Below, in pieces: positions 38,001 to 50,000 of a stretch of DNA of 64,000 nt. Each line of letters begins with the position of its first letter. Positions within the stretch are counted from its first letter, which is position 1. The stretch lies in contig NC_087251.1 of assembly GCF_037042905.1 (NCBI RefSeq), forward strand, positions 45,656,873 through 45,720,872, given 5' to 3'. The stretch is from Lytechinus pictus (Eukaryota > Echinodermata > Echinoidea > Temnopleuroida > Toxopneustidae). The position numbers and the translations under genes were made by a program. The notes beneath the pieces are model-generated. The model was given only the letters and a program-made list of their open reading frames with translations. It was not told where the DNA came from and made no database searches.

Positions 38001-41000
38001 GAAAACTGCTTATCTAATAAAAGAGAGCCAATGGAGTAAATTATAAAGTCAAAAAGGGGCCTAAGCTTTCGATCCTAGCAGAATCTTCGTCGGAGGCAAA
38101 ATGACAAACATATAAAGTGGAACAACCATAATATAGACCACAAACAAGCTACAGCAACACTAGAAACAAGGAGACAAAAGGGGCATTAGTGAGTAGAGAA
38201 GACCAATCAGGTTAGTGAAGGGGATGAAAGAAAAGGGGTAGGCAGACACAAAGGGAAGTTAGTGTAAGTAAGGCCAAGAGGGATTAAGATAATGAGGCAG
38301 GCAACATCAAACAGGATCTGGAACAAAACAGTGATAGAGGGATGAATAACTAGAGAATTAGTGAGAGGTGGGTCAAACAGGTTACAAAGAAAGGCTTAAT
38401 AAACTGGTGCATAAGAATAAATAGAGAAAAATAGAGAAAAATAGAGAAAAATCGAACTAGTATAACACTGAAAATTTCATCAAAATCGGATATAAAATGA
38501 GAAAGTTATGGCATTTAAAGTTTCGCTTAGTTTTCACAAAACAGTGATATGCACTACTCAGTGACATACAAATGAGACAGTAGATGATGTCCCTCACTCA
38601 TTGTTTGGAACTTTGGATTATTTAATGTTTCATTTTTTACAGATTTGACAATAAGGACCAACTTGACTGAACCATATAGTACTAGTAGTAAACAATGCTA
38701 ATTCCACAAATTCAGGGAGGAATTAATTGTTAATTTACTTGGCAATGAGGATAAGTTAGAATATTTCATATAATAAAATACAAAAGAAATAGTGAGTGGA
38801 TGACATCATTAGTCTCCTCATTTGCATACCAACCAGGATGTGCATATAACTGTTTTGTGAAATTAAGCAACACTTTAAAATGTCATAGCTTTCTTATTTT
38901 ACACCCGATTTTGATGAAATTTTCAGTGTTTATATGCTTGTTGGATTTTTCTCCTTTTATTCAAACAAACTTTTCATTTGGGTGAACTTGTCTTTTAAGA
39001 AAGTAAACTAATAAACAGGATTTGATTCACATGTTTAGTCTCCATGTAGTCTCAAACACAGACCACTTTACTTCATGAAAAATGCACAAATCCTTTCAAT
39101 AGAGATTTGATGTACATGTATCCTCTTCTTTCTTTCTGTCTTTGATTTATAGCGTTCAACCCCGATGAAGAAAACAAGATTATTTACACAGAGATCTATG
39201 AAGAGTATGGAAATTTGGTAAGTTGACGTGTATCTAAAACATTCAAAGATTACATATGAATGCTACCTTTCGAGCATCCAGCATAAATAGCTTATTCTAA
39301 AGACCTTGTAACTACCTTGGGTAGATGGAAACCAAACTCTGGTTGCCTTTCAGCAAACAGACCAGAGATCACCTCCAGAGGTAGTCTTGGGGTGGACTCA
39401 TGTCGGCCTCGGACCCCCTATCTGTAGATGTAAACTCGAACCCATCTCAGTCCACTTGCAGCAGTTTGCGGTACAGATCCCACTTTGTCATAATGGTGTA
39501 AAAGTTAGAAAGAGGAGAGGTGGGATTATGAAGTGTACATAAAAGTCCAAAATATCATAGTTTGCACTCTTTCTAGATCACTTTTAATTCATAAAATTAA
39601 TTAAATTGGGGTCTGTAGCTTCAGACTAACTGAAAGTGATCAGAATTTGAAACTTACTATGGGGCTGACCCCCCCCCCCCCGCAAAAAAAAGGCTGCACT
39701 TTATATCCTCTTGAAAAAAAAGCAGAATTAAGGTTTATGCTTTTAACTGTTTCCTCCAAATCCAGTAAATTCTATGAATATTGTCAATCATTAATCTAGT
39801 GGTCAATGCTTAACTACCAGTACTTGAATAAATAATCATGGGGTTGAAATGTCAACTGCACCAGGGTAATTAAAATTAGTCTGAAAGCACAGACCTTTGG
39901 CTTTCTCATAGTGCACAATAATGAGTCTGAAATAGTGAGACTAGATTCACTCATTTACTACCTTTGGTTTTCGCACAGTGCATAGTGATGAGTCTGAAAT
40001 AGTGAGACTAGATTCACTCATGTACTGTGGCTGCTTATTGTCAAAGACAGAGAGATTGGAGACTAGTCTTCACTCTAGACATGGTATGATTGATTAAAGT
40101 GTCAAATTTGAGTCTGGGCTTGCAGACTACTCTTTATCTTGATTCCTAATTTTACGATCACCAGGTTATATAAAAAGGTTGAGTTACCATATTTCACTGT
40201 AATTACCCAGTCTTTGTCCTCTAGATTTATTTATTTTTTTGCAAGAAGGTCCCAAGGTAAATATTGGGAGCTGTAAGGACCTCTGTTCTAGGGTTGTAAT
40301 TTTTTGTTGTTGTAAATAATTGAAAATTAAATTATAATGTGGAGTGATCACATACACTGTAAAACTGCTGTATAAAATCTAAAGCACGTTGTTTAAGCCC
40401 TACACTCTAACAAATATTGTTTAAGATTTTTAACAAGTTGTTCAATGTTTTAAAAAGTTGTTTAGACTAATTTAACCAATTGTTTAAAAATTTAAAGAAT
40501 AGTTGTTAGAGTGACAGTTTTAAACAACATTCTTGAAATTTTAATTTTAAACAACAGTTTCACCGAGTGGGTTGTAAGAAATTGGAATGGGTTTCAGTGA
40601 TGAAATGCAGTTTAAGCCCAAATCTGGATTTTCAACACAGCACTTGATTAATAGATTTATTGATAATGGAAAAAAACACAAAAAATTTACATTAAAACTT
40701 CATCTAATCGTTGGCATTTTTTTTTCTCATATGGCTTTGGTAGTAGAGAGGGGAGGAGGAAGGGGAGAAGAGGGGAGGGGTCTTGGATTTGATCTCCAAC
40801 TCTGTTGTACCAAAGACTTTTGAAAAAATTGTTCCACATGCATACAGGGTGCTCAGCACTTTTGTTGAAGTGGCTAGCTTGGATAATTAAAGAGATGTTA
40901 TTAATATTGTTATTAACTTTTACTCGAGGTTTAGTGTCTGTTACATTTGCATCTCCTTTTCTACAGGTATATTTAATTAAGTGTTTTTGTTAATTACCTA

Positions 41001-44000
41001 TTTTACTAGAAAAAAAGAGAAAGCTACCTGTTGCCATGCAAACAAAACCTGAATTAGGCATGTTTAGAGTAGCTGCTTTACTTGTAATGACATTGCATGA
41101 TACATGTATATCAGTAGAATCAGATATGTGATGAAACATTTCTTGACTGTGCATCATAAAAGTGAACAAAAACTGAAATGTTACTTTTTCTTTAAATGCC
41201 AAATGACTTTGACTCTGTGTATAACTATTCTTTCTCATTGCCCTGCAGGTGGAAATGTTACTGCAAAGCTTCCTTGAGGACCTGAACATCAACGCTACAT
41301 CCTTCGTGGAAGTTTGCAATGCTTTCAAGAGCAACCAGTCGCAGTCCAATAAAGTATGCCATACCTCAAATCTTGAATCGTCATTGTAATTATGATTTTT
41401 ATTATAATCGTGGCTGTGATTAGCGTTTGTGATTCTAATCATGTTCTAGTTTGGTTTCACACATGCTAAATATTCGTTGTTAGCCTTATTTTTTTACTAG
41501 AATCATCATTCAAATTACAAATTTTTTACCATGTGTAAGGGCGGTAAGTCAGTTGTTGTAATCTCATTAGCAATAACTTCTTGTAAGGAGAGCGTTTCAT
41601 GAAAGGGTGCTCATCTGACATTTTTTCTAACAAAGCCTGTTTATCCGACGTTTACCTTAGAAATGGTCAGACACTTCTCAGCTTATTGATTTCAAACTCT
41701 GAAGTAACAACAATAATAAAAGAAAGTCGTTAGACAACAAACGTTGATACAATGCTCTGCCTTGAAAAATAAAATGGGGTGATTATTTGTAGTGTAATTT
41801 ACCTCGTGGCGAGTTAAATAAGTCAAGTGAAATATATGAAGATAGGAATAATACAGGCTGTGTGTGGGGGGGGGGGGGGTGGCTGAAGGTGTGGGCACCC
41901 CCCTTAAAAAGTCTGACTCTGGTTCTGCACCTTAAATAGATCTCTAGAAATCTATGCGATTTCACTGTTGGGAAATCAAATTTCAGAAGCACAGTGTAAC
42001 TTACTGTTGACACAAGTTTTGTGAAACCGGGGCCTAATTATATTTTGTATCGTTGCGCTTCAATGTAGACCGTGTTCGAGCAGGTGTATGCAGCCCAGGA
42101 TTTCCAGGTCTTCAAGGCCATGATGACACAGAAGAACATCGAGCTGGAGCTCCAGGCCTTGAACATGCTCCAGCAACGCAGCGGTCAGATCCCCAACATC
42201 ATGAAGCCGGGGGAGAGTACGCCGATCGCACACTCCCAGGCGCAAGAGGACAACGAAGAGGAGCGGATCCTCCAAGAAGTCCTGGCGTAAGTCACCATCT
42301 TTTCCATGCTTCAATTACTTAGGCCCTACATATAAATTCCTCCTTTTTTTTTTCCATCTCTTTCTATTTTTCTTCTAAAATCCTTCACAGCTCCCTGTCT
42401 CTTTTTGTTATAAAGCGCATCAATATACGCATAGTTGCGCGATACCAGCTACTGTATGGGGGATGTGCCCTACCTGCCACGGGGCCTTCCTATTGGTTAG
42501 AAGGGCTCCCACTAGGAACTAACAATGATTTTGATTGGTTTGCTTTCGAAAAGATGGGCGGGAACTTAGAGAGATATGACAGGGAAAAGACAATGTTCAG
42601 AATACCGATTTGTGACAATCACAGCGGTGTCTTATCTCTAAGAGAAATGAAAAAAGTTATGACAGTGTTCCAGAATAGCATCCCTGGATATCATCGTACA
42701 GTCAAACCTAGTCTGCAGGCACAGACCTTTTGTTTTCGCTTAGTGCATGATGCAGAGTCTGAAGAAGGAGACTAGATTTGCTCATGTACTCATTTTCTTA
42801 CACGTAACATTGGAATTAGCATGTATAGAATTCTGGATATGTATCAAAGATATTACCAATTCTTTTGTTTCTTTCTCAATCTTGTTACGGAAATGAAGTA
42901 CTACCCGAAATTTGTATTCATCTTTATTTTTGTAATATTTCCTGGCTATGCCATGAACTTAAATAATTAATATATATTTATCATTGTCTTGTTTATGACG
43001 ATAACAATATTCTAATGGAATTCTCTATGTTTATGGTATGTAAAGCTACTTCAGTTGCATTTGCATTCAGTTTCATTTTACCCCGTAACTGAAAAAATGT
43101 GAGTACAATGAGTTGACTTTGAATTGAATTACACTGATGATTACTGTAGATAAGACTTTCTTATTAACTTTTTTTGTACCTTAGAGTTCAGGGCCCCATT
43201 ACACAAAACTTAGCAATTAATCGTGGAGGGCTGATTTCACAATTGATCACACACAATAAAATCATTGCAATGAATCATAGAAATTAGCCCTGCGATCAAT
43301 TACTAAGCCTGGCTTCATGTTACGGGGCCTGGATCTATTTCTTCTAGGCATATCTGAATTTTTCATTTTTTTCCAATTGTAGGTTATCTGAAAAGGAATA
43401 TAAAGAGGAAATGAAGAAATCTAAGAAGCAATCTAGTACCGTGAACTTGGCCATGGATAAGTCGCTTGCATCTGGGAAGGAGGTCGAGCAGCTAAAAATC
43501 CACAAACAAAAAGAGGAAGAGATGCTTGAAAAGGTAGGATTAATCAATGTTATATTCACTTGGTCTACAACAGGGGTGTGAGAGTTCAGATTTTTATCTG
43601 ATTTCAGATTTTTTTTTTCCAGCTTTATTTCAGCTTATTTTTGGCCTTCCTCTGTACAAAAAGTATGGGAGCTCTTTCTATTTCAGACTTTTTAAACACT
43701 CTTCAGCTTTTTTCAGATCTTTTTATTTGTGACCACTCACACCCCTGGGTAGGCAGTTAGTCTACTTTTCAGATAGTCTAAAAACCACATGGGCTAAACC
43801 CATTTGGTCTGCTATCGATCTGTACTGACCGCACAGAAACGTCAGCGCTAACAATGCGCTAACAGGGGCCCTGTTACAACCGGTAGTGTGGCAGCGTTGC
43901 CTAATGTTACAACAAGGCATCACCTACACATTGACATAAATGTTTTTACTTCACAATCCAAAAGATGCGACTGAGCTTACTGTTAGTGCTCTGGTAGGCT

Positions 44001-47000
44001 AACAACGTTCCTGTGCATCCGGCACTGGTCCACTTAACGTTTGATCTGCACTACACATGGTTGAGAATGAGCTATAATGTACATGAAATCAGGTCTCGCG
44101 ACCAATGTTTGAATTGATTGATGAAATTGTTCAGAAGTAATTGCAAGATCACTAACGGACAGGAAGGCCCCACCATCCACCTAATGGGAGGGTGGAATCA
44201 TCAAAATGAATAGCAAATCAAATGAAATTTAATGAAATTGTATCTTTAATGAGTTCAAATGGTAGAGTAAGTAATTCATATGATGCAATGCACCTCTGTT
44301 TTACTTTCGTAGACATTGAAGTTGGCCATCTCTGAGGGCCCTAAGCCAGCACCAACGCCAGTATCAACCAGTAAAACTAAAACTCCAAAACCTCAGGTAT
44401 CTGAATGTAATTTGTTTGCATTTATTTTTGAACCTGTAATTTCTATGCTTCCTTAATAGAATAATTTGCATTATGATAGTAAATTTAGCAAGCCAAGTTG
44501 GGTAAAGTAAGAATGCTAAAACATATTGAGAAAGTGTAATATTTCTTGGCATAAAATCATTCTTAAAACTTTTTGACATTAATAGGTTTATTGTTTCTTT
44601 GTAGTTTAAATAACATGAATTTTCACAGTGATATCTCTTTTTCACTTTACTCCTCTTCTTTCTAATTTTCCTTGTCCTGTCAATATAGTAAATTGAACTT
44701 ATTCTCTATGGCCCGTATTCTGAAGTCGGGTTTAACTTAGACCATGGTCTAACTCTTTGCTAAAATTATGGGAAGCCAAACGTTTCAAAATTTTGTTTAA
44801 AGTGAATGCTTCTCATGTTTACTGTGCTCTTTACTAATTCTTTAATGGTGAAGACAATTGTCATACTTATCCTTCCCAGGCAGTTAATAGTAGAGCGGAT
44901 TAGCCGAACAATTGTGCAAATTATGACTAAAGCATGAAACTTTCACAAGTTTTAGTATATGCCGTAAGATTTATTTTAAAGATGGGAGGTAAATTTTAAA
45001 ATGCCTTTTTCGGCCGTTGCCATGGCAACGGATGAATTTATAAAAAATGACATACATTCCCATGTAAATGGTAAATAAACATGATATAGATGACCAAAAT
45101 GATACTTTTTAGGCTCCCAATTGAATACATATGAAATTTAGAAATATTCAAAATCACCAAGATAGTTCCAATTGGTCCGTTGCCATGGCAACGGCTTGTT
45201 TTTCCCAAGAAAAATAAAAATTTTGATTTAAAAAACGTTGTAGAATATGATTTATCTTAAATTTTCCCTAATTTTACAGTGTTAAACAAAGATATTTTGG
45301 TAGCTAAATGTATAGTTTACATCTCAAGACATTGCCATGGCAACCAAATAACATCTGATTTACAAAAATAACATGGTTGACAAGACAATGGACAGGTGGA
45401 AAATACAATTGGAATTGACTTAATCTGTATGCTTCAGTTTTGACCCCCTCATTTGAACAAAAAAAATACAGAAAGTGTTCTTCAGGAGTTTTTTATAAAG
45501 ATAAAAAATTATGTTGCCTTGGTAATGCTTGAATTAAACTAAAACAAAAATGTTGCAAAGGACCCGTTGCCATGGCAACAGCTTATTTCCCTCTAGAAAA
45601 TTTAAAATATTGATAAAAATGTAGAATAAATGTACATGTATGGTCATCTTTCCATTTTCAATGATTTTAAAGTACTAATCGAGATATGTTTGTGACTAAA
45701 TTTATAAACATAAAATCTTAAGCCATTACCATGGCAACCAGATAACATCTAATTAAAAAACAACAACAACATGGATTGCAAGGTAATGGATAGGTGAAAA
45801 TACAATGAAAATTAACTTAATGTACATGCATAAGGTTTGACCTACTCAATTGATTTAGGGGAAATAATACAGTGAGAGTTCTACATGAACTAATTAGAAT
45901 AATACATATTGATGTTGCCTTGGTAATACTTGAATTCAACGATAAGTATTAATGTTGCAAATGGCCTGTTGCCATAGCAACGGATCATTTTGTACCACTT
46001 TTGATTAAAAAAAGGACTGCAGAATCTGATTTTTCTTGCATTTCCCCAAATCTTAGTGTGCTAAACATAGATATACAATACAAAATGTATAAATAACATC
46101 TGAAGCTATTGCCATGGCAACCAAATAATATCTTATTTACAAAAAAATAAATATTTGGATATCAACAGCAAACATAATGCTTTGCACCCTAAAATTAGGG
46201 GAAATGTATGACAAAATGTAGATTCTAAACTTTTTTCGATCAAATTTGGTACTTTTCTTAGGAAAAAAAGGATTCGTTGCCATGGCAACGGGCCATATGC
46301 AACATTGATATTTATCATTAGATTCAAGCATTACCAAGGCAACCTCAAATTTTATAATTATAATAAACTAATGCGAAACACTGTAATCTTTGTTTAAAAT
46401 TAATTGACTGGGTCAAACCTTGAGTTAATTGTTATTGATTGCATTTTCCACCTGTCCATTATCATGTCAACCATGTTATTCTTTTTTCAAATTAGATGTC
46501 ATTTGGTTGCCATGACAATGGCTTTAGATGTTATTTATATGTTAACAGCAAACATATCCATTCTTACCCTAAAATAAGGGGGGAATGAAAGAAAAATCAG
46601 ATTATACAGTCACTTTTCTAATCAAAACTGTCACTTTTCTTGGGTAAATGAGCCGTTGCTATAGCAACAGGTAATTTGCACATTGATATTTATCGTTGAA
46701 TTCAAGTATTACCAAGGCAACATCAATATTCTAATTAGTTCATGCAGAACAGTCACTGTATTATTTCCCCTAAATTAATAACGTAGGTCAAACCTTTATG
46801 CATGTACATTAAGTTAATTTTCATTGTATTTTTCACCTGTCCATAACCTTGTCATCCACGTTGTTGCTTTGTAAAATTAAATGTTATCTGGTTGCCATGG
46901 CAATGGCTTAAGATGTTATATTTATAAATTTAGTCACAAACATATCTCGATTAGTACCTTAAAATTATTAAAATGAAATAATGATCATACATGTATTTTA

Positions 47001-50000
47001 CATTTTTATCAATATTTTTTACGTTTCTAGAGGGAAATAAGCTGTTGTCATGGCAACGGGCCCTTTGCAATATTTTAATTTTTTAATTCAATTCAAGCAT
47101 TACCAAGGCAACATAATTTTTTATCTTTATAACGAACTCCTGTAGAACAATTTCTGTATTTTTGTTCAAATAAGGGGGTCCAAACTGAAGCATACAGATT
47201 AAGTCATTTCCAATTGTATTTTCCACCTGTCTATTGTCTTGTCAACCATGTTATTTTTGTAAATTAGATGTTATTTGGTTGCCATGGCAATGGCTTGAGA
47301 TGTAATTTATACGTTTAGGAACAAAAATATATTTGTTTAACACTGTAAAATTAAGGGAAATTAAAGATAAATCATTTTCTACAACGTTTTTTTAATCAAA
47401 ATTTATATTTTTCTTGGGAAAAACAAGCCGTTGCCATGGCAACGGACCAATTGGAACTATCTTGGTGATCTTGAATATTTCTAAATTTAATATGTATTCA
47501 ATTGGGAGCTTGAAAATTAATATTTTGGTCATCTATATCATGTTTATTTTCCATTTACATGGAAATGTATGTCATTTTTGAGAAATTAATCCGTTGCCAT
47601 GGCAACGGCCGAAAATGGCATTTTAAAATTTACCTCCCATCTTTAAAATAAATCTTACGGCATATACTAATACTTGTGAAAGTTTCATGCTTTAGTCAAA
47701 ATTTGCACAATTGTTGTGATTTTTGGAGCTTATCCGCTCTACTATAATAATGTTTTGGGAGTCAACTGAGCTTATACACTGAACCTCTACTGTTAGAGAT
47801 TTATGTGATAACTGGCTTTCCTTAGTTAAACCACAACTCAAAACCAGAGTTTAAATTGAACCCGTCTTCAGAATACGGGCCTATGAGTTGAATCTGTTTG
47901 GGACTTAAGAAGTGGCTTTGATCTCCCAAAAATGACTTGTAATTCAGGCCCTTAAAAAGCTTAATAAAGTCTATTGTTGAAACCCAATGATTTTAGTTTT
48001 TTTGTAACCAAAATACTCAGCTAATGAGTAAGGAATGTGCATAAAACATACATTGTCTTTATTTGAGTTTAAACTTTGGCCCGTATTCTGATAGCGTGGT
48101 TTAACTTAACCCTAGTCTAAGTGTGGTAATAAACTGCCATATTTAAACCTAGGTTTAAATTTCGTATTCCGATAGCAAGGTTTAAGTTAACCCTGGTCTA
48201 AGTGTGGTAATAAATCCTCAAAAAGTTAAACTCGCGCAGGGGGTAGTTTAAGCCTGGTTTAAATCCAACAAATCATGGCCAACAATTTTTTAGAATTTAT
48301 GCCTATATTGCATTTCGAGCTACTTCCTCAGTTTTTAACAGATTCTCATGAAATTTGGAACACACTTTGGTCTCAAGGTAAGGAGGTGTAAGAATTTTTT
48401 TTCCCTTTTTCGGAAATTGTGTTGCCATGGTAACAGTATATTATGGTTCAAAATTTTGCCGTTTAAAATACTTAATCAGTTTTCTACCAATTCTCAAGAA
48501 AGTTGGCTAACACATTGATTTTGAGGTAAAGATGTGCAAGACTCATTTTTGCATGTGTCGGAAATTGTGTTGCCATGGTAACGGTATAGTATGACAAAAA
48601 CTAAGCATAAATCTTGCTGTTCCAACTACTTCCTCAGTTTTTAACCAATTCTCGTGAAATTTGGCACATACATTAGTCTTAATCTTCTTGCAAGACACAT
48701 TTTTGCATGTGTTGGAAATTGTGTTGCCATGGAAACGGTATATTATGGCAAAAACTTGCAATTTCAACTACTTCCTAAGTTTTAACCAATTCTCATGAAA
48801 TGTGGTACAAACATTAGTCTTGATGTGAAGATGTGCAAAAAATATTTTATGTCTTTATAAAAAAAATCATGTTGCCATGGTAACAAATCAAATATAAAAA
48901 ATTAGATGAAAATCTTGTGATTTGAACTACTTTATCAGTTTCCAACTGGTCAATTCTCTTAAAAATTTGGCACATACATTAATGTTGAGGTGAAGATGTC
49001 TGACATATTTTTGCCTGTATCAGAATCGTGTTGCCATGGTAACAACATATTATATAACGAAAATAAGGTGAAAATTTTGTAGTTCGAACTCCTTCATTAG
49101 TTTTCATTTTTCAACCAATTCTTATAAAAGTTGGCTCACACATTGGTTTTGAGGTATAGATCTGCAAGACATATATTTGGGTGTATCAGAAATCGTGTTG
49201 CCATGGTAACAACATATTACATAATGAAATTAGGTGAAAATCTTGCGGTTTGAACTCCTTCATTAGTTTTCATTTTTCAACCAATTCTTATAAAAGTCGG
49301 CTCACACATTGGTTTTGAGGGATAGATCTGCAAGACATATATTTGTGTGTGTTGGAAACTTTGCTGCCATGGTAACATCATATTAAATCAATAAATGTGT
49401 AAACACATCTCGTGGATTGAACTTCTTCATTTTATGACATAGGCCTATGCTCATGAAATTTAGAACACATAGGTTTTGAGGTAAAATAATCTGCAAGACA
49501 CATTTTCTCATTCATCAAAATATGTGTTTGTATGGTAACTACACACACCAAAATAAGATTAAGACAATAGTCAATGCTAACTGTTGTTTGGCTACATAGA
49601 GAACTACATGTAGCTGTAGGCTTAGTTCTAGTTTTAAGGGGGGTGCTAGACCTCTAGATCTCGAACTACAGTCCCTAGCTTTAGATCTAGGCCTAGATCT
49701 AGATTCTTTAGATCTAGTAATAATCCGTTAGATCTCTAGCCTACTTCTTTTGTCATGCCTAAGGTTAGATGAGTAGATCTACTGTAGACTAGCCTACATT
49801 TACTATTTTTCGATTTAGAATCTAAATTGAGAGTCTACAAATCTCTAGATCTAGACCTATTACATGTAGACCTAGATTGATACAGATCTAGTTCTAGATC
49901 TAGATAGGGTCTAAGTTATTTAGTCTAGAACTAGGCCAGCGTTAGAGATTCTAGATCATACAGTAAGTCAGTAGACTAGATAGCACAGACTAACGTAAGG

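Larger units (their letters stand above)
35095..39152 (+). other. CFAP36 intron 1 (4.06 kb)
   Basis: GT..AG intron holding a MITE at 35899, a nested dispersed repeat at 37942-38531, another copy of it at 38861, and otherwise AT-rich sequence with no exon-like segment. Confidence 0.8.
39218..41248 (+). other. CFAP36 intron 2 (2.03 kb)
   Basis: Holds short tandem copies of a dispersed repeat (39887-40024), a MITE of the TTGTTTAA family (40353) and a truncated SINE tail (40848). There is a G-rich purine stretch near 40745. Confidence 0.75.
41354..44312 (+). other. CFAP36 introns 3-5
   Basis: Introns are 41354-42068, 42287-43382 and 43534-44312. Intron 3 has a truncated MITE (41588) and a G tract (41866). 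Intron 4 has a dispersed-repeat copy near 42712 and a MITE at 43191. Intron 5 shows nothing recognisable. Confidence 0.7.

Noticed and set aside
40990-41442. 150-codon open frame on the minus strand
   Set aside because: It lies antisense across CFAP36 exon 3, has low-complexity His/Ser content and no homology; it is a shadow of the real exon and its AT-rich flanks.
42053-42322. 89-codon plus-strand frame over CFAP36 exon 4
   Set aside because: It is a different frame from the one that matches CFAP36 and that joins correctly to exons 3 and 5.
48290-49540. Regularly spaced repeats as a possible CRISPR-type array
   Set aside because: Units are ~155 bp, diverge continuously and lie in an animal intron inside a transposable element; there are no constant repeats with unique spacers.
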